The notes under the pieces: generated by a model
The model's input: the letters and a program-made list of their open reading frames with translations, nothing else
What the model was told of the DNA's origin: nothing
Database searches by the model: none
Shown: positions 6,686-13,149 of the stretch, piece by piece
Layout: each line of letters begins with the position of its first letter
How positions within the stretch are numbered: position 1 is the first letter of the stretch
Translations under genes and position numbers: made by a program
Source: Clostridia bacterium
GTDB taxonomy: Bacteria; Bacillota_A; Clostridia; Christensenellales; Aristaeellaceae
DNA length: 15,752 nt
Direction: 5' to 3'
Assembly: GCA_009783365.1 (NCBI GenBank)
Contig: WRHG01000024.1
Coordinates: forward strand, 1-15,752

Positions 6686-7717
6686 ATGCAATTCATGAAT
6701 TATCTACAGTGGCTGGCGGCAGACACCCCTTCCGTTTGGTGGCACGATTCAGCGGTTACGGAGGAGGTGCTGAAAGCGATCGAGTACGGCGCGGTGGGTA
6801 TTACCACAAATCCTGTGCTCATCAGCCAGGCGCTGGAGAGTAAACGCGATCTCTTAGCCGCCAACGCCGGGGAAATTCATGCGGCTAAAAGCGACGATGA
6901 AAAAGTGGAAACGATAATCAAGGTGGTCACACAGGATCTGGCTCAAAAATTTTTACCGATATTTCAAAGTACGAACGGCGAAAACGGCTATGTTTGCGCG
7001 CAGGTAAATCCCAACAAGGCTTCGGATACGGATTATATGATTGAAGGCGCACTGCGCATTCATCAGTGGGCGGATAATATATCAGTCAAAATTCCCGTTA
7101 CGAATGCCGGGCTGGACGCTATAGAGGAATGCGTAGCTCAAGGGCTTAATGTTACCGCGACGGTAAGCTTTACCGTACCGCAGGCGCTGGCTGTGGCGGA
7201 ACGCTATGAAAAGGGGCATGACCGCGCTTTAAAAGCAGGCAAGACGCCCCGCATGTGCAATGCGGTCATCATGGTGGGCCGGCTGGACGACTACCTTCGC
7301 GATGTGTCTCAAGACAGGCGCGCGGGGATCGACGAGCAGGACATCATCTGCGCGGGAACCGCTTGCGTGAAACGGGCATACGATATCTTGCAGGGTAAGG
7401 GTTGCAGTACGCTGCTCATGCCAGCGGGCATGCGCGGGCATTACCATGCTGTTGATCTTGCCGGCGCAAAAATCCGTATGTCAATTCACCCCAAAATACA
7501 GAGCATGATCTTACAGTCGGGCGAGAAAATGGTAGAGAGGATGGAAACGCCTGTTGACGAAACCAACATTTCTCAACTGCAAAAACTGGACGAGTTTGTT
7601 CGGGCTTATGAACCGGACGGCATGGAGCCTGACGAATTTATTACCTACGGGGTTACGCAAAAAACGCTGACTTCGTTTGCGGACGCCTGGGCTTTCATTG
7701 CCGGATTCAGGATTTAG
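6686..7717 (+). CDS. Transaldolase/fructose-6-phosphate aldolase-like protein 2
   Basis: This 343-residue paralogue of the protein at 4071 has the same fold and motifs: WWHDSA with Asp21, GITTNPVL at 38-45, CAQVNP with Gln106, SVKIPVT with Schiff-base Lys135, Thr159, VGRLDDY with Arg199, and MPAGMRG with Arg250. CAQV and VKIPVT are very close to FAQV and VKVPVT of E. coli fructose-6-phosphate aldolase (Gln59 and Lys85). The ATG at 6686 is preceded by AGAGGT at good spacing and lies 16 bases after the ALDH stop; ATG 6695 is an alternative that would match the start of protein 1. Because all visible catalytic residues are kept in both copies, neither looks decayed. They could be two enzymes of different specificity or two subunits of one complex. 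Confidence 0.86.
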   Translation: MQFMNYLQWLAADTPSVWWHDSAVTEEVLKAIEYGAVGITTNPVLISQALESKRDLLAANAGEIHAAKSDDEKVETIIKVVTQDLAQKFLPIFQSTNGENGYVCAQVNPNKASDTDYMIEGALRIHQWADNISVKIPVTNAGLDAIEECVAQGLNVTATVSFTVPQALAVAERYEKGHDRALKAGKTPRMCNAVIMVGRLDDYLRDVSQDRRAGIDEQDIICAGTACVKRAYDILQGKGCSTLLMPAGMRGHYHAVDLAGAKIRMSIHPKIQSMILQSGEKMVERMETPVDETNISQLQKLDEFVRAYEPDGMEPDEFITYGVTQKTLTSFADAWAFIAGFRI

Positions 7718-7745
7718 AGAAGCTCGCAGGTTTTGGAATTCGGTC

Positions 7746-7790
7746 GGAAGGAGTGCAAACCGCCGCAGGTTTAGGGGTTTGAATGGGTAC
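7746..7790 (+). promoter_or_regulatory. Leader with displaced Shine-Dalgarno and small hairpin before the zinc dehydrogenase
   Basis: A strong GGAAGGAG (7746-7753) lies 37 bases before the likely ATG at 7791, too far for direct use, and no start codon follows it at normal spacing. AAACC (7757-7761) can pair with GGTTT at 7768-7772 or at 7776-7780. The second pairing would bring the ribosome site to about 13 unpaired bases from the start. CGCAGGTTT occurs twice (around 7725 and 7764). This is the longest gap between the six operon genes. Confidence 0.35.
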
Positions 7791-8831
7791 ATGCAAAAAG
7801 CATTGGTAAAAACCGCAAAAGGATACGGCAATGTGGAGGTGCGGAGCGTCCCCGTTCCGAAACTTGTGCAAGACACGTGGGTTTTAATCAAAATACGCGC
7901 CGCAGGAATCTGCGGTACGGACGTGCATGTATGGGAAGACAAATTTCAGTTTTGGCCGCCTGTGATACTGGGGCATGAGTTTGCCGGCGAGATTGTAGAG
8001 GTTGGCAAAAGCGTTAAAAAGTTTAAGGTTGGCGATCGCGTAGTCGCGGAACCCAATACCGGCGGGTGTGGATTGTGCTCATATTGCCGGAGCGGACGCA
8101 TGCATCTGTGCAAAGAAAAATTGACGTTGGGCTGGCGGATTGACGGCGTGTTTACGGACTATATCGCTCTTCCCGAATTGGTTTTGCACAGGATGCCGGA
8201 TGGCCTCAGCTTTCAGCTGGCTGCATTGTGCGAGCCGCTGGCCATTTCCATTTACGATGTGGCGGAACACGGAAAAATTGAATTGAACGATTTTGTGGTC
8301 GTGCAGGGCAGCGGCCCCATCGGCATACTGTGCGGATACGTCGCAAAGATGCTGGGGGCGGGAAGCGTGTTACTTACCGGCGTCGACGCCAGTGAATACT
8401 GCCGATTCGGTGTTGCGGAAACGTTGGGGGCGGACTATATTGTCAATGTCCAGCAAGAAGACTTGCCCCGCAAGGTGGCAGAGTTAACGGACGGCGAGGG
8501 TGCTGATGTCGTAATCGAATCCAGCGGTTCGCCCTCTGCAATAGCGCAAAGCGCAAATTTGCTGAAGCGCAACGGCAGGTTGCTGGGAGTCGGTATTCCG
8601 GCGGAAAAGGAACTGATGTTTCCATGGAAAACCGCGGTTCTCAATGCAATAGAGATCTATTGCAGCATGAGTTCGTCCTATACTTCCTGGGACCGCGCAT
8701 TGGACAGGCTGCAAAAGGACGGGAATATTTTAAAGAACATCATCACAAGCACTGCTCATATCAATGATTGGGAGGCTTGTTTCCGGTCGCTTTTAGCGGA
8801 AGAGGATGTCAAAATAATATTTTCTTTTTAG
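7791..8831 (+). CDS. Zinc-dependent medium-chain dehydrogenase (sorbitol/threonine dehydrogenase-like)
   Basis: This 346-residue MDR-family enzyme oxidises a secondary alcohol of a polyol, sugar or sugar acid with NAD(P). The catalytic zinc ligands are in ICGTDVH (Cys41) and GHEFAGE (His62, Glu63). The structural zinc lobe is complete, with Cys93, Cys96, Cys99 and Cys107. The Rossmann motif is GSGPIG at 173-178, and the acidic Asp199 near the end of the second strand favours NAD over NADP. The start at ATG 7791 gives the usual family N-terminus (MQKALVKT); no good ribosome site lies at normal distance, and TTG 7779 is an alternative. It sits between an aldolase-like gene and a lactonase-like gene, so oxidation of a sugar or sugar acid before ring opening or cleavage is a fair inference. 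Confidence 0.92.
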   Translation: MQKALVKTAKGYGNVEVRSVPVPKLVQDTWVLIKIRAAGICGTDVHVWEDKFQFWPPVILGHEFAGEIVEVGKSVKKFKVGDRVVAEPNTGGCGLCSYCRSGRMHLCKEKLTLGWRIDGVFTDYIALPELVLHRMPDGLSFQLAALCEPLAISIYDVAEHGKIELNDFVVVQGSGPIGILCGYVAKMLGAGSVLLTGVDASEYCRFGVAETLGADYIVNVQQEDLPRKVAELTDGEGADVVIESSGSPSAIAQSANLLKRNGRLLGVGIPAEKELMFPWKTAVLNAIEIYCSMSSSYTSWDRALDRLQKDGNILKNIITSTAHINDWEACFRSLLAEEDVKIIFSF

Positions 8832-8858
8832 GAAAGCAATGCTCGGGAGGTAAACGTC

Positions 8859-9767
8859 ATGAAATTACCCTTTGATGTCGTTTCAGATCAGCCTTATCGC
8901 TGCGGTGAATGTCCGATGTGGGATCATAAGGAAAAGTTGTTCTATTGGTCCGATATGCTGGCGGGCAAAATATTTTGCTATCATCCATCCACAAAGCAGA
9001 TCTCGACAGTGACGGAAGGGAGAAACGTAAGCGGATTTGCCATGAACGAGGGAGGAGGGTTTGTCTGCGCGACTCATCAAGGTCTATACTTATGGAACAA
9101 ACGGGACGGGTGGACGCTGTTGGCGGCGGAATTCGAAGGGCAGGCACTCCATTCCAATGACGCTGTGGCTGATGCGCGAGGACGATTTATTTTTGGTACG
9201 ACCTTTTATGATCAAACGGCAAAAAGCGGATACATAAAAGGGAGACTGTACTCTGTGGCGAACAACGGACGGATAACGATTCTTGATGAGGGATTCCATC
9301 TGCCAAATGGAATTGGTTTTTCGCCCGATCAGAAATTAATATATGTTACTGAAACGGTTTTGCGAGAAATCTATCAATATGATTACAATGTTGGAACGGG
9401 AAGCGTTACGAATAAAAGAATTTGTGTTAAAATACCGGCTGCGGACGGCATTCCAGACGGCTTGACCGTGGATGCGGACGGGTATATTTGGTCGGCGCAC
9501 TGGTATGGTTCCTGTGTTGTCCGTTATGATCCGGACGGCAAAGAAGAACGACGGATCGAGGTGCCGAGCGGGCAAACTTCCTCGGTCATGTTTGGCGGAA
9601 GCGACTTGCGTGATTTGTATGTAACTACCGCTGCGGAGGTGGTACGCTTGTCGGCTGCGCCAATAGGATATGATTTTAGCGCGCCGCATAACGGCTGTGT
9701 ATACTTGTTCCATTTTGACGACATTCGGGGAAGAGAGGAGTATTTTGCCGATATCTCTCAAGAATAA
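8859..9767 (+). CDS. SMP-30/gluconolactonase/LRE-family lactonase
   Basis: This 302-residue six-bladed beta-propeller belongs to the SMP-30 family, whose members hydrolyse sugar lactones to aldonic acids using one divalent metal ion. The metal ligands can be recognised: Glu17 in GECPMWD, Asn150 in HLPNGIGFSPD and Asp200 in GIPDGLTVDADGYIW, with Asn100-Asp101 in the substrate-side loop. There is no signal peptide, so it acts in the cytoplasm. The ATG at 8859 has GGGAGG 8 bases upstream and is 27 bases after the dehydrogenase stop. Next to two dehydrogenases it fits the second step of a route in which an aldose is oxidised to its lactone and then opened. Other SMP-30 members act on non-sugar esters, so the substrate stays open. 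Confidence 0.9.
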   Translation: MKLPFDVVSDQPYRCGECPMWDHKEKLFYWSDMLAGKIFCYHPSTKQISTVTEGRNVSGFAMNEGGGFVCATHQGLYLWNKRDGWTLLAAEFEGQALHSNDAVADARGRFIFGTTFYDQTAKSGYIKGRLYSVANNGRITILDEGFHLPNGIGFSPDQKLIYVTETVLREIYQYDYNVGTGSVTNKRICVKIPAADGIPDGLTVDADGYIWSAHWYGSCVVRYDPDGKEERRIEVPSGQTSSVMFGGSDLRDLYVTTAAEVVRLSAAPIGYDFSAPHNGCVYLFHFDDIRGREEYFADISQE

Positions 9768-9792
9768 AAGCGGTTTTGGAGGAGGTGCGTTT

Positions 9793-10635
9793 ATGATGAA
9801 CTATAAGACGATCGAGGAAGGCGTAACAGGGAAGGTTGCTTTCACTACAGGCGGTACGATGGGAATTGGCAAGGCGTGTGTGGAAACGTTTTGCGCGGCG
9901 GGGATCAATACCGTGACAGTAGGACGCAGTGTTGACAAAGGGAGGAGCGTGGAAAGAGAAATCAATTCTTGGGGCAGAGGGAAATGCACCTACCATGAGT
10001 GTGATGTGACGAATTTTGACCGTTTGCGCGAGTGCATCGATTTGGCTGTACAGGAGCACGGCAAACTTGATATTTTACTAAACTGCGCTGGGTATTTCCC
10101 CCTTCAAGTGCCGATCGATATGACCTCGCTGGACGATTATAAAGCGGTTTTGGAATGCAATCTGGTTGCATATTTCGTCGCGATAAAGCATGCTCTTCCA
10201 TATATTCGCACACAGAAAGGCAGCATCGTAAATATTGGCAGCGTGCTTGGTACAACCGGTGATGAAGGTTCGGTGGCATACAGTTCCACAAAAGGAGCTA
10301 TTCATACAATGACGCGCGCCATGGCGATAGATGAAGGCAGAAATGGCGTACGAGTCAATGAGCTTAAGCCTGGTCATATCTGTAATGAGATGTTTGAACT
10401 GACAACTTCGCGCCAAGCCGACCCGGAAGGATTTATGAAGTATTCAGATGGTCTTCAGTGGCTGGAACGCGGCGGCACCTCGCTTGAATGCGCTTATGCG
10501 GCATTGTTCCTCGTGAGCGATTGGGCGAGTTTTATTACCGGCACAGAATTGCATGTAACGGGCGGGTTTGAAATTGGAGAGGGCCCGAAGCTTCCAAATC
10601 CGTATCTTGCATGGGGAATGATGGAAAAAAAGTAG
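9793..10635 (+). CDS. SDR-family NAD(P)-dependent oxidoreductase
   Basis: This 280-residue classical short-chain dehydrogenase has the cofactor motif TGGTMGIG at 19-26, NCAG at 97-100, and the catalytic set Asn123, Ser150, Tyr163 (YSSTK) and Lys167. Strand beta-2 ends in VGRS with no acidic residue; the Arg there hints at NADP rather than NAD. PG at 193-194 and a C-terminal TGxxLHVTGGF segment complete the fold. The ATG at 9793 sits behind a near-perfect GGAGGAGGT and 25 bases after the lactonase stop; the frame is open further back but overlaps that gene. As the last gene of the operon it likely oxidises or reduces a sugar or keto acid in the same pathway. No clear terminator follows. Confidence 0.92.
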   Translation: MMNYKTIEEGVTGKVAFTTGGTMGIGKACVETFCAAGINTVTVGRSVDKGRSVEREINSWGRGKCTYHECDVTNFDRLRECIDLAVQEHGKLDILLNCAGYFPLQVPIDMTSLDDYKAVLECNLVAYFVAIKHALPYIRTQKGSIVNIGSVLGTTGDEGSVAYSSTKGAIHTMTRAMAIDEGRNGVRVNELKPGHICNEMFELTTSRQADPEGFMKYSDGLQWLERGGTSLECAYAALFLVSDWASFITGTELHVTGGFEIGEGPKLPNPYLAWGMMEKK

Positions 10636-10717
10636 GTTGGGGAAAGGGAATGGCGCCATACGCTCTCGGTTTTAGCCGGTGGCTTTGACTCGTATCAATT
10701 GCTGAAAGGGCTCTATT

Positions 10718-12136
10718 ATGCCTAAATCGCTTAGCACACACGAAAAGTTTGTGAGAATGACGGAGGAGCGAATCCCCAGGTTGGTCCTTGCCTTGGCGGC
10801 TCCCACCATCGCCAGCATGCTGATCACCTCCTTGTACAGCATGGCGGATACCTATTTTGTGGGACTGCTCGGCTCCGCCAGCGCAACCGGCGCGGTAGGC
10901 GTGGCATTCCCTCTCATGGCCGTTTTGCAGGCGGTGGGGTTCATGTTCGGCCAGGGTTCCGGAAATCATATAGCCAGAACCCTTGGCGCTCAAGACGTAG
11001 ATAATGCCGTGCGTATGGCGGCAACGGGTTTTTGGAGCGCGCTGATTACCGGGGTCCTGTTAGCGCTGGGGGGGCTTCTTGGGTTGAATTCCCTGGTCTT
11101 CCTCCTCGGCTCCACAGAGACGATCGCGCCCTATGCGACAGACTATCTGTTTTATATTCTGCTGGGGGCGCCCTGGCTGGTCAGCAGTATTGTGATCAAC
11201 AACCAATTGCGCTTTCAAGGCAGCGCCTTTTACGCGATGGTCGGTATCCTATCCGGCTCGATCCTTAACATCGCGCTTGATCCGCTTTTCATTTTTACGT
11301 TCGGCATGGGCGTTGGAGGCGCGGCACTGGCAACCGCTGTCAGCCAGATCGTCAGTTTTGCGGTGCTGCTGGCGGGAACCTATAGAGGCGGTAACATCCG
11401 CATGAGCCTCCGGCACTTCACGCCAACACGGGAAGTGTATCGGGACATCATGAGGGGCGGGGTTCCGTCGCTGTTTCGACAGGGGTTGGGCAGCGTTGCC
11501 ATTATCTGCCTGAACACAGCGGCCGGAGCCTTTGGGGATGCGGCCATTGCTGCCCTGAGCATCGTGAACCGGGTGGTACAATTCATGGCCTCCGCCATTA
11601 TCGGTTTTGGTCAGGGCTTTCAGCCTGTGTGCGGCTACAATTATGGGGCTAAACGGTATGGCCGTGTACGGCAGGCGTACTGGTTTTGCGTAAAGGGTTC
11701 CTTTGGATTTCTGGCCTTGGTGGCGGCGGTGGTCATGTTGTTTGCTACGCAGATCATCCGCCTCTTCCTGGCGGATTCTCCTGAGGTGACCCGTATCGGA
11801 GCCCTTACCCTTCAACTCCAATGCTCCTTTTTGCCATTGTTTTCGGTGGTGGCTATGAGCAATATGATGCTGCAAACCATGGGAATAGCCGGGAGGGCAT
11901 CGCTGATGGCCGCATCCAGGCAAGGGTTGTTCCTGATTCCCTGTGTGTTGATCCTGCCCCGCCTTTTTGGCCTGCTGGGGCTGCAGATCAGCCAGACGGT
12001 AGCGGATGTTCTTGCCTTCTTGCTGACGGTCGTTCTCACAAGAAGCGTGCTGAATGATCTTAAGGAAAGGCAAAAAAAGCAGGATCTTCTTATGGAAGAA
12101 GAGCGTGAGGTAGCTGCGGAAAACACCGCTACCTGA
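10718..12136 (+). CDS. MATE-family multidrug/metabolite exporter
   Basis: This 472-residue polytopic membrane protein has the two-fold MATE layout of about 12 membrane helices. The first half begins with IPRLVLALAAPTIASML followed by MADTYFVGLLGSASATGAVGVAFPL. The second half begins around residue 245 with GGVPSLFRQGLGSVA, and carries GFGQGFQPVCGYNYGAKRYGRV, the typical second-repeat motif. Such proteins export cationic drugs, dyes or metabolites using Na+ or H+ gradients. The ATG at 10718 follows AAAGGG. The gap of 82 bases from the SDR gene contains no clear terminator or promoter, so it could be read through from the catabolic operon or have its own weak promoter. Its 3' end overlaps thiT by 8 bases, convergently. 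The substrate is unknown. Confidence 0.93.
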   Translation: MPKSLSTHEKFVRMTEERIPRLVLALAAPTIASMLITSLYSMADTYFVGLLGSASATGAVGVAFPLMAVLQAVGFMFGQGSGNHIARTLGAQDVDNAVRMAATGFWSALITGVLLALGGLLGLNSLVFLLGSTETIAPYATDYLFYILLGAPWLVSSIVINNQLRFQGSAFYAMVGILSGSILNIALDPLFIFTFGMGVGGAALATAVSQIVSFAVLLAGTYRGGNIRMSLRHFTPTREVYRDIMRGGVPSLFRQGLGSVAIICLNTAAGAFGDAAIAALSIVNRVVQFMASAIIGFGQGFQPVCGYNYGAKRYGRVRQAYWFCVKGSFGFLALVAAVVMLFATQIIRLFLADSPEVTRIGALTLQLQCSFLPLFSVVAMSNMMLQTMGIAGRASLMAASRQGLFLIPCVLILPRLFGLLGLQISQTVADVLAFLLTVVLTRSVLNDLKERQKKQDLLMEEEREVAAENTAT

Positions 12137-12884
12137 ACCCGGCGCTTTTTCGCATGATCCGGCATAGACCAGGGCCGATTACGAGACCCACCGCCACGCA
12201 GATCAGCGTTTCAGGCAACATGTAGGTCCCATTGTAGGCAACGCTGTACCAAAGTGGACTCCGCTCTCCCGCATACTCCGCGAAGAATAACACGCCGCTT
12301 GCCACGGAGCATAGAAAGCGGAGGGTGGCGGCCAGCAGGATGCCTAATGGGATGGCTGCGATTTTTAAGGAGACGCGTTTGCCGCCGATTCCCGCCAGGC
12401 CAAGGAATCCAAAGGCCAGCAAATAGTCAAGGATTATCTGGCAGATCGCGTGCAAGGGCGCGATGGGCAGAAGGACCGGGGTTTGCAGAAATTCCAGTAT
12501 CCCGTAAGCCAGGCCGACCAGCAGACCGGGAGCCACCCCAAATACATGGGCAAAGAGCATGATCGGCAGCATGCTAGCAGGTGTGATGCTTCCACCCTGG
12601 GGCATGCGGTACAGGCGGACGTGGCTGAGCAGGAAGCTAAGCGCAACCGCCAGCGCGGCAAAGGCGATGGCGGTGGTGTTCCACTGGTTTTTGCGCTTGC
12701 CGATCACCAGCAGTAGTATGCCAAGGGCCAGGAGAGCCGCCAGGGCAATCCACGTGGCTGGGCTGATATCGCCGATTTTTTTCAACATGCTTTGTAAGTA
12801 CATGCTGAGGCTCTCCCACAGTGAGGGTGCGACATCCGGAGGATTTGAGGCTGCTGCGGCAAGTAAAGGGGAACATGAGAACAT
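12129..12884 (-). CDS. thiT: Thiamine ECF transporter S component ThiT
   Basis: This 251-residue membrane protein is the substrate-binding (S) subunit of an energy-coupling-factor vitamin transporter and captures thiamine before docking to the shared EcfAA'T module, which is not encoded here. Family marks are MPQGGSITPASMLPI at 94-108, YGILEFLQ with Glu131, His145, ILDYLLAFGFLGLAG at 151-165 and WYSVAYNGTYMLPE at 212-225; the Tyr and Asn residues of that last motif line the thiamine pocket in known ThiT structures. It is longer than typical ThiT (about 180-200 residues) because of an N-terminal extension of about 65 residues containing an additional hydrophobic helix at 43-62. ATG 12884 follows AAAGGAG. 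The TPP riboswitch upstream confirms the vitamin. Confidence 0.93.
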   Translation of the reverse strand: MFSCSPLLAAAASNPPDVAPSLWESLSMYLQSMLKKIGDISPATWIALAALLALGILLLVIGKRKNQWNTTAIAFAALAVALSFLLSHVRLYRMPQGGSITPASMLPIMLFAHVFGVAPGLLVGLAYGILEFLQTPVLLPIAPLHAICQIILDYLLAFGFLGLAGIGGKRVSLKIAAIPLGILLAATLRFLCSVASGVLFFAEYAGERSPLWYSVAYNGTYMLPETLICVAVGLVIGPGLCRIMRKSAGFR

Positions 12885-12919
12885 GGGAACGCTCCTTTCG
12901 TATAGCGCATGGAGATATC

Positions 12920-12945
12920 AAAAAAACCTGCAAACATGTTGCAGG
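12920..12945 (-). terminator. Intrinsic terminator in the thiT leader (riboswitch expression platform)
   Basis: On the minus strand CCTGCAA and TTGCAGG form a perfect 7-bp stem with a 5-base loop (12945-12927), followed by seven T (12926-12920). It lies between the TPP aptamer and the thiT ribosome site, so it can stop transcription before the gene. Its first arm overlaps the partner of a competing pairing with the aptamer's 3' strand. Another small hairpin, GAAAGC/GCTTTC, sits at 12969-12983. Confidence 0.88.
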
Positions 12946-12985
12946 AAGGCGGCGCGGCCATAGCCGGTGAAAGCGCTGCTTTCAT

Positions 12986-13086
12986 CCGCTTCCCTACGGT
13001 AGGATGACCTACACAGGTTCCAAGGGTCGGGCGGACGCCCCTCTCAGTAGCGGGATGCCAATCGGCTTTCGCTACCCCCCTAGCGG
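12986..13086 (-). ncRNA. TPP (THI-box) riboswitch
   Basis: The minus strand carries the conserved thiamine pyrophosphate aptamer elements in order: GGGGG near 13075, CTGAGAGGGG, ACCCTTGGAACCTG and CGTAGGGAAG. The closing P1 helix is CCGCT (13086-13082) with AGCGG (12990-12986). A P3 arm closed by GTAGCG/CGCTAC, with an inner GCC/GGC hairpin, is also visible. About 100 bases downstream is thiT. TPP binding is expected to lower thiT expression. The 3' strand TAGGGAAGCGG (12996-12986) can alternatively pair with CCGCCTTCCTG (12952-12942), 10 of 11 positions counting two G-U pairs, which would block the terminator when TPP is absent. Confidence 0.95.
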
Positions 13087-13103
13087 TAGGATGGATTATC
13101 GTG

Positions 13104-13113
13104 TATGATCATA
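13104..13113. promoter_or_regulatory. Palindromic double -10 element TATGATCATA
   Basis: A perfect 10-base palindrome gives TATGAT on both strands. The minus-strand copy (13113-13108) is the -10 of the thiT promoter. The plus-strand copy (13104-13109) is suitably placed for yfbR, with a leader of about 34 bases, but no good -35 box is seen 16-18 bases before it. Confidence 0.4.
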
Positions 13114-13136
13114 CCAGCAGCCTGCCCGTCTGTCAA
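13108..13136 (-). promoter_or_regulatory. Promoter of thiT
   Basis: On the minus strand TTGACA (13136-13131) and TATGAT (13113-13108) are separated by 17 bases. The start near 13101 would include the whole TPP aptamer in the transcript. The -35 box overlaps the AAGGAG ribosome site of the divergent yfbR gene (13135-13140). Confidence 0.8.
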
Positions 13137-13149
13137 GGAGCGTGGAGAG

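Noticed and set aside
6139..6696. Minus-strand open frame opposite the ALDH gene
   Set aside because: No family motif, and the plus-strand ALDH explains the sequence including its conserved C-terminus.
4071..10635. Operon as a myo-inositol (iol) or sulfoquinovose (sulfo-ED or sulfo-TAL) cluster
   Set aside because: The ALDH, SMP-30 and aldolase types recall these, but IolB/C/E/G, sulfoquinovosidase, isomerase, dehydratase and sulfonate transporter genes are absent; it may still be a relative, so no pathway name was given.
10636..10717. Terminator or promoter between the SDR and MATE genes
   Set aside because: Only short stems such as CGG/CCG occur, with no T run, and TTTGAC near 10685 has no -10 at the right distance.
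11249..12073. Long minus-strand open frame (about 274 codons) opposite the MATE gene
   Set aside because: It is rich in His, Gln, Arg and Pro with no recognisable motif, and is antisense to a clear membrane protein; typical shadow of GC-biased codons.
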